Assembly: GCF_009193185.1 (NCBI RefSeq)
Contig: NZ_VUKF01000022.1
Coordinates: forward strand, 1-64,000
DNA: 64,000 nt
Source: Georgenia thermotolerans
Lineage (GTDB): Bacteria > Actinomycetota > Actinomycetes > Actinomycetales > Actinomycetaceae
Direction of reading: 5' to 3'
The notes beneath the pieces were generated by a model. It saw only the letters and a program-made list of their open reading frames with translations. It had not been told where the DNA came from and made no database searches. Positions 1-8,513 of this stretch are shown one piece after another. Positions within the stretch are counted from its first letter, which is position 1. Each line of letters starts with the position of its first letter. The position numbers and the translations under genes were made by a program.

Positions 1-966
1 GGCGGGGGCCGGCGCGGGCGCCGGGGCGGCGGCCGCGCGCTGCGGGGCGGGAGCCGGCTGGGGCGCCGGGGCCTTGGTGCCCACGGCGACGATGCGGTCG
101 ACGGGCGCGCGGGTGACCTCGTCGCCGGTCTGCTCGGCCTGGATCTCCTTGCCGTCCTCGGTCACGGTGGCGAAGGTGAGCGTGCGCTCGCCTGGGACGC
201 CCTCCTGGACGACCTTGGTCTGCCCCTTCAGCAGCGAGGCGTCCTCGCGCTGGACGGTGGCGAAGTCGACCGGCTGGGTCTCCTGGCGCTCGGCGCGCAC
301 GACCCGGGTGACCACGACCTGCGCGGCGCCGTCCTGGCCGGGGCGGATCTCGACCCGGTCGGGCTGCTGGGTGGTCACGCCCGCGGCCTTGAGCGCGTCG
401 GTGACGTAGGCGGTGCCCTCGAGCTGCACGCGGTTGGTGTTGCCGTCGGCGACGACGTCGACCGGGCCGTCGACGACGAGGGGCATGTCGAGCGGCTGGC
501 GCCCGTCCTCGAGCGAGCGGGAGGCGGCGACGGACACGTCGCGGCCGGACTCGGCCAGGCTGTTGACGACCTCGCCGCTGGTCAGGGCGGTGGTCCAGAC
601 CTTCTGCTCCTCGCCCGCGACGGTGACGGCGACCTCGCGCGCGGTGCGCACGACGACGTCGGTCCCGTCCTTCAGGGCGGTGTCACCTCCGGGGGCGAGC
701 AGGTCGTGCTGGCCCACGGCGATGCCCTGCTCTTCGAGCAGGCCGTCGACCGAGCCGGCGAAGGTGGACAAGGTGTGGCGCTGGCCGTTGATCTCCAGGT
801 CGACGCTCTTGTGCGCCTGGGCGGTGGCCGCGCCGGCGACGAGGAGCACCGGGACGACGCCCAGAGCGAGCCAGCGGCGGCGGGACTTCTTCTTGTTGGG
901 AGTGTGGTCGGACGTCGGAGCGGCGCCCACGGCGGGGAGGGGGGTGGTGCTGTGGTTCGCGGTCAC
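1..966 (-). CDS. G5/DUF348 domain cell-wall protein, probable resuscitation-promoting factor; C-terminus outside window
   Basis: Only the first 322 codons are in the window and the frame runs off the left edge. The start is the GTG at 966, preceded by AAAGGA at a suitable distance. A lysine/arginine cluster (residues 25-31) precedes one membrane or signal segment (about 32-51). Three DUF348-like repeats follow (from about 55, 107 and 163), then a G5-like domain (about 215-290) and a Pro/Ala linker at the edge. This is the architecture of actinobacterial Rpf and related muralytic proteins, whose catalytic domain would lie beyond the linker. The protein is inferred to be exported and to act on peptidoglycan. 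It is paralogous to the protein at 1528-2610 and shares an upstream motif with it. Without the C-terminus, Rpf and transglycosylase types cannot be told apart. Confidence 0.82.
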   Translation of the reverse strand, partial: MTANHSTTPLPAVGAAPTSDHTPNKKKSRRRWLALGVVPVLLVAGAATAQAHKSVDLEINGQRHTLSTFAGSVDGLLEEQGIAVGQHDLLAPGGDTALKDGTDVVVRTAREVAVTVAGEEQKVWTTALTSGEVVNSLAESGRDVSVAASRSLEDGRQPLDMPLVVDGPVDVVADGNTNRVQLEGTAYVTDALKAAGVTTQQPDRVEIRPGQDGAAQVVVTRVVRAERQETQPVDFATVQREDASLLKGQTKVVQEGVPGERTLTFATVTEDGKEIQAEQTGDEVTRAPVDRIVAVGTKAPAPQPAPAPQRAAAAPAPAPAPA

Positions 967-1112
967 GAGGTTCCTTTGACGCGGTGCCCGGGCACAGAGC
1001 GCCGTCGCGGCGGGGAGGACCCGCCGCCCGCGGAGCGGCACGACGGCCGGTCTGATCCGGCTGACACTTGTGGACGCACGACGCCCACCGGTCCGGGGTG
1101 GACCGATTCGAA

Positions 1113-1131
1113 ACCGTAATCGAATCGTGAT
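1113..1131 (-). promoter_or_regulatory. Direct-repeat motif shared with the paralogue upstream region (MtrA-like)
   Basis: The plus-strand sequence ACCGTAATCGAATCGTGAT matches 2654-2672 at 15 of 19 positions. Read on the minus strand it is a direct repeat of an (A/G)T(T/C)ACG half-site at 11-bp spacing. It lies 147 bp upstream of the GTG start. Direct repeats of this kind resemble sites of the MtrA response regulator, which controls wall-hydrolase genes in actinobacteria; that assignment is inference. Confidence 0.5.
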
Positions 1132-1380
1132 CTGCCGTCTAGGCGAGTCGGCTGGGCATGAATCGACTCAACGCGCTAGGCAGACCGGTCGGCACGGCCC
1201 CCTGCGTCGTGCCGACCGGTCCACGAGCCGCACGAGCGCGCCAGAAACGCTCCGTCGTCGTGCGGCCGGGGTCCGCGGGGACCCCGAGACCCTCAATTCT
1301 CAAAGTTCGGCGTGGCGGCCCGGCGTGTCGCACCCGCCGCCGTCACCCCCGCCCGCGAGGTCGCCGCTCCCGCCCCCGGG

Positions 1381-1484
1381 CGTGGGACGCGTCGCGTCCG
1401 CGCCAGCAACGGTCCGGCCTCCCGGACACGGCGCACGTGGGACGCGTCACGTCCGGGCGTCACGGCGTGGGACGCGTCACGTCC
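1381..1484. repeat. Three-copy GC-rich repeat GTGGGACGCGTCACGTCC
   Basis: Near-identical copies sit at 1381-1399, 1436-1454 and 1466-1484; the first has GTCGCG in place of GTCACG. Each copy contains GGACG and CGTCC arms, so it could form a small hairpin. The array lies just past the stop of the gene ending at 1528 and upstream of the next gene on the same strand. A terminator or attenuator role is possible but not shown. Confidence 0.6.
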
Positions 1485-1527
1485 CGGCAACGTCGTGACG
1501 TCACCGGACGTGCGGCGTCGCGACCCG

Positions 1528-2610
1528 TCAGTACCAGTTGACGGCCTTGGAGTGGGCCCACGCGTTGCACGGCGTCCCGTACCGGCCCGCGATGTAGTTG
1601 AGGCCCCAGGTGATCTGCGTCGCCGGGTTGGTCGCCCAGTCGGCGCCCGCCGAGGCCATCTTCGAGCCGGGCAGGGCCTGCGGGATGCCGTAGGCGCTGG
1701 AGGAGGGGTTGTCCGCGTAGACGTTCCAGTTCGACTCCTTGGTCCACAGGGAGTCGAGGCAGGAGAACTGGTCCGCGCCCCAGCCGCGGGCCGCGGCGAG
1801 CTGGCGGCCGATGGCGCGCGCGTCGCCGGAGACGGCGACCCCGGCGGCCGGGGCGGCCGGGGCGGGCTTCTTGGTGCCGACGAGGACGACCTCGTCGACC
1901 TTGACCGTGGCGACCACCGAGGCGACGAGCTCGCGGGAGACCTCCTCGTCGCCGGCCTTCTTCACGACGTAGGTGTTGGTGGCCACGCCGTCGACGCCGG
2001 CGGTCTGGACCTTCCGCTCCCCCTCGGGCAGGGAGGGGTCCTTCTTCTCCACCGTGGTGAACTTGTCGACCGTCTCCTCGGTCACGTGCTCGGCGACCAC
2101 CCGGGTCACGGTGACCGCGCCACCGTCGGGCACCTCGCCCGAGAGCGGGGCGGAGACGACGTCGTCGGCGTCGACGACGATCCCGGCCTCGGCGAAGGCC
2201 TGGCCGAGCGTGGTGGCCGCGGTGGTGACCTCGTGGTCCTCGCCGTCGACGGTCGCGGTGAAGGTGCGGACGGCCTGGGCGTCGAGCGCGGCACGCCCGT
2301 CCACCTGGGAGCGGGAGGCGACGTCGCCCGAGCGCATGGCGAGGGTGCCGGCGTCGGCGCTGATGTCCGCGGCGGGCAGGTCCGCGCCCTGGGTGAGGGT
2401 GAAGGCGCCCGTGCCCACGACCACCGCCCCGAGCACGCCGGCGCGCAGGGTGTGCACCGCCGGGGTCGGGAGCCCGAACGTGGCCGAGCCGCGCTCGGCG
2501 GCCTGAGCGGCCTCGCGCAGCGCACGCCGGGACCCGGGGGTGGGCGGGCCCACCACGGGCGCCGGAGCGGTGTGGGGCGCGCCGTGTCGCCCAGCAGTGT
2601 GTCGTGCCAC
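1528..2610 (-). CDS. G5/DUF348 protein with C-terminal lytic-transglycosylase-like domain
   Basis: Inferred 360-residue exported muralytic enzyme. A membrane or signal segment lies at about 57-74, one DUF348-like repeat at about 116-155, a G5 domain at about 166-246, a Pro/Ala linker at about 249-257 and a transglycosylase-like domain at about 262-360. Glu292 in the KESNWN motif is the likely catalytic acid, followed by the NPSSSAYGIPQ motif typical of this fold. An ATG at 2709 is in frame, but starting there would add 33 residues unlike a leader and would place the 2654-2672 motif inside the gene. The GTG at 2610 with AGGA upstream is preferred. It should cut glycan strands during growth or division. 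Neighbouring tatD and metG are a usual context for rpf genes. Confidence 0.85.
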   Translation of the reverse strand: MARHTAGRHGAPHTAPAPVVGPPTPGSRRALREAAQAAERGSATFGLPTPAVHTLRAGVLGAVVVGTGAFTLTQGADLPAADISADAGTLAMRSGDVASRSQVDGRAALDAQAVRTFTATVDGEDHEVTTAATTLGQAFAEAGIVVDADDVVSAPLSGEVPDGGAVTVTRVVAEHVTEETVDKFTTVEKKDPSLPEGERKVQTAGVDGVATNTYVVKKAGDEEVSRELVASVVATVKVDEVVLVGTKKPAPAAPAAGVAVSGDARAIGRQLAAARGWGADQFSCLDSLWTKESNWNVYADNPSSSAYGIPQALPGSKMASAGADWATNPATQITWGLNYIAGRYGTPCNAWAHSKAVNWY

Positions 2611-2653
2611 GAGAAGCAGTCCTGCCGATCGGGAGGGTTCGATTCCGGAAGTG

Positions 2654-2672
2654 ACCGTAACCGATTCGTAAC
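2654..2672 (-). promoter_or_regulatory. Direct-repeat motif upstream of the transglycosylase gene (MtrA-like)
   Basis: The plus-strand sequence ACCGTAACCGATTCGTAAC lies 44 bp upstream of the start at 2610. On the minus strand it reads as two GTTACG half-sites 11 bp apart. The same pattern precedes the adjacent paralogue, so the two genes probably share a regulator. Confidence 0.5.
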
Positions 2673-2830
2673 CTCTAGCAAAACTGCCGCAACAGGTGTT
2701 GTGGATCACGTCCTCGTGGGCGGCGCGGCTGGCAGCAGCGCCTGTCCGGTGTTTCCGCCGGAACGACCCGAACGGTCGAACCGGTGTTCTGGCCGTGACC
2801 GGGCAGGAATCCGCCCCGGGGTGGGGGCGC

Positions 2831-3772
2831 CTACCAGGTGCCGTAGACGGCGTCGGTGTTCGCCGTCAGGGTGGCGCACGTCTCGGCCAGGCCGAGGCCC
2901 AGCTGCTCGGCGACCGCCTGGACGGTCAGCGGCAGCACGTAGGAGGCGTTGGGGCGGCCGCGGTGGGGCGCCGGGGTGAGGTAGGGCGCGTCGGTCTCGA
3001 CGAGGACGAGCTCGGGCGGCAGCTCGCGCAGTGCCGCCCGCAGGTCGTCGTTGGCCTTGAAGGTCACCGGCCCGGCGAAGGAGGCGTACCAGCCGTGCTC
3101 GGCGCAGGTGCGGGCGAGCTCGACGTCGCCGGAGAAGCAGTGGAAGACGGTGCGCTCGGGCGCGCCGTCGGCCAGCAGGACGTCCACGACCGCGGCGTGG
3201 GCGTCGCGGTCGTGGATCTGCAGCGGCTTGCCCAGCTCCTTGGCCAGGGCGATGTGGTCGCGGAAGGCGCGCACCTGGAAGGCCTTGCCCTCCTCGCCGG
3301 TGCGGAAGAAGTCCAGGCCGGTCTCGCCGACGACGACCACCCGCGGGTCGCGGGCCAGGTCGGCGACGTGCGCGATCGCCTCGTCCAGGCCGATGCGGTG
3401 GTGGGCGCGCACGTGCGGCTCGAGACCGTCGGGGCCGACCTCGCGCACGCCGGCGTGCAGCGGCGCCTCGTTGGGGTGGATCGCCAGCCCGGCGGCCAGC
3501 TCGCGGTGGGCGGCGGCGAGCGCGAGCGTGCCGGCCAGGGACGGCACGTCGCAGCCGATGGTGATCATCCGCTCCACGCCGACCGCCGCGGCCCGCGCCA
3601 GCTGCTCGGCGGTGCTCAGCGGCGCCTCGCCCGGCGGCAGGGCGACGTCGTCGTCCAGCAGCGGGGCGCCGTCCTCGCCGAGCAGCGGGAAGTGGGCGTG
3701 GTTGTCCACCACGGGCGCGGGCAGCGGCGCGGGCGCCTCGGGCCAGCCGCGGCGCTTGGACTTCTTGCCCAT
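2831..3772 (-). CDS. tatD: TatD family metal-dependent hydrolase
   Basis: A 313-residue TIM-barrel amidohydrolase-type nuclease. The first metal motif is HAH at residues 25-27. A GETGLDFF motif (about 145-152), an IHDRDAH motif, the FHCFSG motif and a late ETDAPYLTP motif supply the other metal ligands expected of TatD DNases. The family acts as 3'-5' DNase/RNase in DNA repair and RNA quality control. The N-terminal 20 residues are a basic, proline-rich extension. The ATG at 3772 overlaps the TGA of metG by one base, so the two genes are translationally coupled. The order metG-tatD-rpf is widespread in actinobacteria. Confidence 0.93.
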   Translation of the reverse strand: MGKKSKRRGWPEAPAPLPAPVVDNHAHFPLLGEDGAPLLDDDVALPPGEAPLSTAEQLARAAAVGVERMITIGCDVPSLAGTLALAAAHRELAAGLAIHPNEAPLHAGVREVGPDGLEPHVRAHHRIGLDEAIAHVADLARDPRVVVVGETGLDFFRTGEEGKAFQVRAFRDHIALAKELGKPLQIHDRDAHAAVVDVLLADGAPERTVFHCFSGDVELARTCAEHGWYASFAGPVTFKANDDLRAALRELPPELVLVETDAPYLTPAPHRGRPNASYVLPLTVQAVAEQLGLGLAETCATLTANTDAVYGTW

Positions 3773-5577
3773 CAGCCCTCGGCCCGCAGCCGGGCGAGCT
3801 CGCTGTCGACGACGTCCTCGTCGAGCTTGGTGAAGATCGGCGTCGGCTTGGCCACCGGCGCCCCGACCGTCACCGGGCGCGGGCCCCAGGCGGGCATCCC
3901 CTCGCCGCCGCGGCCGTAGTCGCCGGTGATGACCGGGTAGGGGTCGCCGCCGTCGAGGTCCTCGACCTCCTCGATGCGCGGCATCGGGGCGACGTCGCCG
4001 CCCCCGCCGAGGACGGCGTCGACGGCGTTGGCCGAGTGCGGCAGGAACGGGCTCAGCATGACGTTGAGGTCGGAGACGGCCTGGGCGAGGGTGTGCAGCA
4101 CCGTGGCCAGGCGCTCGCGCTGCTCGGGGGCCTTGAGCTTGAAAGGCTCGGTGCGGGTGACGTACGTGTTCGCCTCCCCCACCAGGCGCATGGCCTCGGC
4201 CAGGGCGGCGCGCTGATGGTGGCCCTCGATGAGCCCGCCCACGGTGGCGAAGCCGGCGCGGATGGCGTCCTGCAGCTCGACGTCGATCGGCTCGAGCGCG
4301 CCGGGGGCGGGGATCTCGCCGAAGTTCTTGGCGATCATCGCCGCCGTGCGGTTGACCAGGTTGCCCCAGCCGGCCACGAGCTCGCCGTTGGTGCGCCGGA
4401 CGAACTCCGCCCAGGTGAAGTCGGAGTCCTGGGTCTCCGGGCCGGCGGCGGAGATGAAGTAGCGCAACGCGTCGGGCTGGTAGCGCGAGAGCACGTCGCG
4501 CACGTAGATGACCACCCCGCGGGAGGAGGAGAACTGCTTGCCCTCCATGGTGAGGAACTCCGAGGAGACGACCTCGGTGGGGAGGTTGAGGGTGCCGTAC
4601 ACCCCCGGCGCCCCGCCCTTCGCGCCCTCGCCGTCGTAGCCGAGCAGCTCCGCGGGCCAGATCTGGGAGTGGAAGACGATGTTGTCCTTGCCCATGAAGT
4701 AGTAGGACAGGGCCTCGGGGTCGTTCCACCACTGCCGCCAGGCGTCGGGGTCGCCGCTGCGGCGGGCCCACTCGATGGAGGCGGAGAGGTAGCCGACGAC
4801 GGCGTCGAACCACACGTACAGCCGCTTGGTGGGCTGGTCCTCCCAGCCCGGCACCGGGATGCCCCAGTCGATGTCGCGGGTCATGGCCCGCGGCTTGATG
4901 TCCTCGAGCAGGTGCTGGCTGAACTTGATGACGTTGGGCCGCCAGGTGCCCGACGCGGCCCGCCCGTCCAGCCACTTGCCCAGGGACTCCGCCAGCGCGG
5001 GCAGGTCGAGGAAGTAGTGGGTGGTCTCGACGAACTGCGGCACCTCGCCGTTGATCTTGCTGCGCGGGTCGATGAGGTCGACCGGGTCGAGCTGGTTGCC
5101 GCAGTTGTCGCACTGGTCGCCGCGGGCGTCGTGGTAGCCGCAGATCGGGCAGGTGCCCTCGATGTAGCGGTCCGGCAGAGTCCGGCCGGTGGAGGGGCTG
5201 ATGGCGGAGAGCATCGTCTGCTCGACCATGTAGCCGTTGTCGCGCACCGTGCGAAACATCTCCTGCACGACGGCGTAGTGGTTGCGGGTGGTGGTGCGGG
5301 TGAACAGGTCGTAGCTCAGCCCCAGCGCCACGAGGTCCTCGACGATGAGGCGGTTGTTCTGGTCCGCGAACTCCTTGGCGGTGTAGCCCAGCGCGTCCGC
5401 CGCCACGAGGATCGGCGTGCCGTGCTCGTCGGTGCCCGAGACCATGAGGACGTCGTGGCCGGCCATGCGCATGTAGCGGCTGAAGACGTCGGAGGGCACA
5501 CCGAAGCCGGCCACGTGGCCGATGTGGCGGGGCCCGTTGGCATACGGCCACGCCACGGCGGAAAGGATGCGGGTCAT
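3772..5577 (-). CDS. metG: Methionyl-tRNA synthetase
   Basis: A 601-residue class I aminoacyl-tRNA synthetase that charges tRNA-Met. The HIGH motif is at residues 18-21. Two CxxC pairs near 145-165 form the zinc knuckle of the MetRS 1 type, and the KQFSSSR stretch is the KMSKS-loop equivalent. A helical anticodon-binding domain fills the C-terminal third, and no C-terminal tRNA-binding (OB) domain is seen. The ATG at 5577 is the first in-frame start and directly precedes a typical [20 protein letters not shown] beginning. The stop overlaps the tatD start. Confidence 0.97.
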   Translation of the reverse strand: MTRILSAVAWPYANGPRHIGHVAGFGVPSDVFSRYMRMAGHDVLMVSGTDEHGTPILVAADALGYTAKEFADQNNRLIVEDLVALGLSYDLFTRTTTRNHYAVVQEMFRTVRDNGYMVEQTMLSAISPSTGRTLPDRYIEGTCPICGYHDARGDQCDNCGNQLDPVDLIDPRSKINGEVPQFVETTHYFLDLPALAESLGKWLDGRAASGTWRPNVIKFSQHLLEDIKPRAMTRDIDWGIPVPGWEDQPTKRLYVWFDAVVGYLSASIEWARRSGDPDAWRQWWNDPEALSYYFMGKDNIVFHSQIWPAELLGYDGEGAKGGAPGVYGTLNLPTEVVSSEFLTMEGKQFSSSRGVVIYVRDVLSRYQPDALRYFISAAGPETQDSDFTWAEFVRRTNGELVAGWGNLVNRTAAMIAKNFGEIPAPGALEPIDVELQDAIRAGFATVGGLIEGHHQRAALAEAMRLVGEANTYVTRTEPFKLKAPEQRERLATVLHTLAQAVSDLNVMLSPFLPHSANAVDAVLGGGGDVAPMPRIEEVEDLDGGDPYPVITGDYGRGGEGMPAWGPRPVTVGAPVAKPTPIFTKLDEDVVDSELARLRAEG

Positions 5578-5805
5578 GGGGCCAGCGTAGTTGGCGCGGG
5601 AGGGCCCGCCGCGTGGGGGCCGGGTGCGCGGGTGCCGACGGCGGGCGGCGCGGGCACCCGGGCGCCGGCGGCCTGGGGCGTGGCGGGCACGCGGGCGCCG
5701 ACGGCGTGGGGGCCGTCACGGGCGGGCGCCGGAATGTGCGGCGGCGCGGGTCCGTTGTGCTCAGCGACCGGCCCGGTCCACGCCCCCGGGCCTCACCCAT
5801 CGCCG

Positions 5806-6861
5806 CTACGAGCGGCCGTCCGCCGCGAGGCGGCTGTCGGGCCGGTCACCTGCTTCATCGGCAAGGACGACGCCGTCCGGCTCACTACTTCCACCGTCCG
5901 GTTCCTCGACACCGGCCGACCCATCGGCGAGCACGACCTCGACGGCGTCGACCTCCCGCCGCGGCACGGTGGTCGGGGCCTCGAGGTGCACCGCCCCGCT
6001 GGGCAGGATCCCGGCCCCGCCGAAGCGTTCCATCACCCGCCACTGCGCGGCGACGTCCTCCCCCGCGTGCTCCTCGGGCAACCGCGGCCAGAAGCCGAAC
6101 CCGCCGCACTCCAGCAGCGCCTCGCGGCGGAGCAGCACGCACCCGCCCACCCAGGCGACCTTGTAGGCCACCCACTCCCCCTCGGCGAGGTCGAGCTCGC
6201 CGGCCAGGTGGGTGAGGTTAGCGGCGTTGTGCAGCGGCCACCGCGCGTAGCCCTCGGTGCCGCGGCGGATCCGCTCGGGCCGCACCGGGCCCACCCATGG
6301 CTCGAAGACGGTCCGCTCGTGGGGCCGGTCGTCGTCGAGGTAGGACAGGCCCTGCACGGCGGCGCCGACGAAGCCGCACCCGAGCCGGCCGAGGGCGTCG
6401 TGCAGCCGGGCGAGCATGCCCGGCTCGAGCCAGACGTCGTCGTCGAGGAAGAGCACCTCCGCGGCGGTGGCGCGGTCGAGGAGGAACTGGCGCTGCTCGG
6501 CCATCCCGCGGCGCGGCACGTGGCGCAGCACCTCCACCGGGCGGCCCTGGGCGCGCAGCACCCGGGCCATCGCCGTCACCGCGGGGGCGGTCAGCGCGGC
6601 GCCGTCGTCGGACTGGTCGCTGACCACGACCCGGAAGGGCGGGTCGTCCTGCGCGGCCAGCCCGGCGAGGGTGACGGCCAGCTCGCCGGCGCGCCCCGCG
6701 GTGGGGATGAGGACGTCCACCGCCGGGTCCGGGGCCTGCCCGCTGCGCGCCCAGGCGCCGGACCCGCGCCGCGAGGTCGCGCGGTCGGCGCGCGCCGTCG
6801 CGCCAGGCCGCGCCGTCACGCCAGGCCGCCGCGAGCTCAGGCCGTCCCCACCCGCCGCCAC
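5806..6861 (-). CDS. Family 2 glycosyltransferase
   Basis: A 351-residue GT-A fold enzyme. The catalytic core begins at about residue 48 (VDVLIPTAGR), the metal/nucleotide-sugar motif LFLDDDVW is at about 135-142, and a later PEEHAGEDV motif contains the expected acidic pair. The first 45 residues are low-complexity Arg/Ala/Gly/Ser, and their DNA contains short tandem repeats, so the true start could be later. The GTG at 6861 is one base from the hldE stop, so the gene looks like the last of the hldE transcript. It probably adds a sugar to the same surface glycan as the GT9 enzymes across the divergent promoter. The substrate is unknown. Confidence 0.83.
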   Translation of the reverse strand: MAAGGDGLSSRRPGVTARPGATARADRATSRRGSGAWARSGQAPDPAVDVLIPTAGRAGELAVTLAGLAAQDDPPFRVVVSDQSDDGAALTAPAVTAMARVLRAQGRPVEVLRHVPRRGMAEQRQFLLDRATAAEVLFLDDDVWLEPGMLARLHDALGRLGCGFVGAAVQGLSYLDDDRPHERTVFEPWVGPVRPERIRRGTEGYARWPLHNAANLTHLAGELDLAEGEWVAYKVAWVGGCVLLRREALLECGGFGFWPRLPEEHAGEDVAAQWRVMERFGGAGILPSGAVHLEAPTTVPRREVDAVEVVLADGSAGVEEPDGGSSEPDGVVLADEAGDRPDSRLAADGRS

Positions 6862-6862
6862 C

Positions 6863-8344
6863 TCAGCCCTCCCGCGCCGGCTGGCGGATCCGCTCGACGA
6901 CGGCGGTGGTGGAGTGCTCGGCCACGTAGTCGAGCATGCGCACCTGGCCGCCGTAGGCGCGCACCGGCCCGGTCTCGGCGAGCATCTCCGGGGTGTAGTC
7001 CCCGCCCTTGGCGTAGACGTCGGGGCGGATCCGCTCGATGAGCGGGATCGGGGTGTCGGTGTCGAAGACGGTGACGTAGTCCACGCAGGCGAGCGCGGCG
7101 AGGACGGCGGCGCGGTCGGCCGCGGGGTTGATGGGCCGCCCGGGGCCCTTGAGCCGGCGCACGGAGTCGTCGCCGTTGATGGCGACGACGAGGACGTCGC
7201 CGAGGTCCTTGGCCTGCTCGAGGCAGCGGGTGTGCCCGCGGTGGAGGACGTCGAAGCAGCCGTTGGTGAGCACGATGCGGCGCCCCGCCGCCCGGTCGGC
7301 GGCGAGGCGGGCGGCCAGCGCGTCCGCGGCGAGGGTCTTGGCGCGGCGGGCGCCGAGCCGGGCGGCCAGCTCGTCGGTGGTGCACACCGTGGTGCCCGGC
7401 GCCCGGACGACGACGTCGGCCGCCGCCTGGGCGACGTCCGCGGCCGGGGCCAGGGGCAGCCCGGCGGCGAGGGCCAGGGTGAGCCCGGCGACGAAGGTGT
7501 CCCCGGCGCCGGACGCCTGGGCCTCGGGCACCGGACGGGTGTGGGTGCGGCGCGGGGCGGCGTCGGGCGTGAGCACCACGGTGCCGTCGCGGTCGAGGGT
7601 GACCACGACCGCCTCGGCCCCGCTGGCGGCGAGGATCTCCGGGGCGCGGGCGGCCACCTCGGCGACCCGGTCGGGGCCTAGCGGGCCACCCAGCAGCACG
7701 GCGAGCTCCTCGGCGTTGGGCGTGGCGACGGCCGGGTGCAGGGCGGCCCACGGGCGCGGGTCGTGGGCGTCGACGACGGACAGCGGCGGGCGGCGGGTGC
7801 GGGCGGTCAGGGCAGCACGGACCGGGTCGGCGAGCGCGCCGGCGCCGTAGTCGCACACCACCTCGGCGGCGACGTCGCCGGTGGCCGCGAGCACCGCCCG
7901 GGCCAGCGCGGCGAGGACGGCCTCCGGGTAGCCGGGGCCGGGGGCGTCGTCGGCGCGCAGGAGCACCTGGTCGTCGGCGACGATCCGGGTCTTCGCCGTC
8001 GTGGTGACGCCCCCGGCGACGACCACCGCGGCGACGTCGACGCCGGCGGCGTCCAGCAGGTCCAGCAGCCGGCGGCCGGCCTCGTCGTCGCCGACGACGC
8101 CGGCGAGCCGCACCCGGGCCCCCAGGGCGGCGAGGTTCATCGCCGTGTTGGCCGCCCCGCCGGGGGCGTAGCGCCGTCCCGCGACCTGCACGACGGGCGC
8201 CGGCGCCTCCCGGGTGATGCGCCCGGCGTGGCCGGTCCACCACCCGTCGAGGATGAGGTCGCCGACGACGGCGACCCGAGGTGCGGCCCGGCGCAGCCGC
8301 TCGGCCAGGCCGGCGGGGTCCTCGGGGCTGCGGAAGCTGCTCAT
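6863..8344 (-). CDS. hldE: Bifunctional D-glycero-beta-D-manno-heptose-7-phosphate kinase / heptose-1-phosphate adenylyltransferase
   Basis: A 493-residue two-domain protein. The N-terminal PfkB-type kinase has GGAANTAMN at about residue 55 and the ASGAGDTF anion-hole motif near 280. The C-terminal nucleotidyltransferase carries TNGCFDVLHRGH near 355-366 with the HxGH signature. The enzyme phosphorylates heptose-7-phosphate and adenylylates heptose-1-phosphate to give ADP-heptose precursors. The start is the ATG at 8344 behind AGGAGGA; a longer open frame upstream is not needed. It is divergent from two GT9 genes, the family of LPS heptosyltransferases, which makes a heptose-containing glycan likely even though LPS is not expected here. 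Confidence 0.9.
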   Translation of the reverse strand: MSSFRSPEDPAGLAERLRRAAPRVAVVGDLILDGWWTGHAGRITREAPAPVVQVAGRRYAPGGAANTAMNLAALGARVRLAGVVGDDEAGRRLLDLLDAAGVDVAAVVVAGGVTTTAKTRIVADDQVLLRADDAPGPGYPEAVLAALARAVLAATGDVAAEVVCDYGAGALADPVRAALTARTRRPPLSVVDAHDPRPWAALHPAVATPNAEELAVLLGGPLGPDRVAEVAARAPEILAASGAEAVVVTLDRDGTVVLTPDAAPRRTHTRPVPEAQASGAGDTFVAGLTLALAAGLPLAPAADVAQAAADVVVRAPGTTVCTTDELAARLGARRAKTLAADALAARLAADRAAGRRIVLTNGCFDVLHRGHTRCLEQAKDLGDVLVVAINGDDSVRRLKGPGRPINPAADRAAVLAALACVDYVTVFDTDTPIPLIERIRPDVYAKGGDYTPEMLAETGPVRAYGGQVRMLDYVAEHSTTAVVERIRQPAREG

Positions 8345-8513
8345 CGGTCCTCCTGGGACAGGGGCACGACCCCAGCAGGGAAGCACGATCCGGTGGGGCG
8401 TGCGCGCCGAGCCGGCCAGCGGTTGCCCGGCCCACCGGACCGAACTAGGAAGGGCCCACCGGTCCGTGCGGCGGCGCCGGCGGCGACCGAGGCGCGGCCG
8501 GGGAGGAGCAGCG

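Larger units (their letters stand above)
967..1527. other. Intergenic region between the two G5/DUF348 genes
   Basis: No convincing gene is seen in these 561 bases. The part near 966 is the long leader of the left gene and holds the shared motif at 1113-1131. The part near 1380-1484 holds three copies of an 18-19 bp GC-rich repeat, annotated separately. I looked for a c-di-AMP (ydaO) riboswitch, common upstream of actinobacterial rpf genes, and did not recognise its conserved blocks. Confidence 0.6.

Noticed and set aside
967-1140. c-di-AMP (ydaO) riboswitch in the leader of the left G5/DUF348 gene
   Set aside because: Expected from other actinobacterial rpf genes, but the conserved blocks were not recognised by eye. 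A covariance-model search would settle it.
2831-5800. A 989-codon open frame covering tatD and antisense-like Arg/Pro-rich sequence
   Set aside because: The N-terminal two thirds is metG in a shifted frame; only the part from 3772 is a gene.
4036-7041. A 1001-codon open frame on the plus strand
   Set aside because: It lies antisense to metG, the GT2 gene and hldE, which have clear family motifs. Its composition is repetitive Gly/Val/Arg/His.
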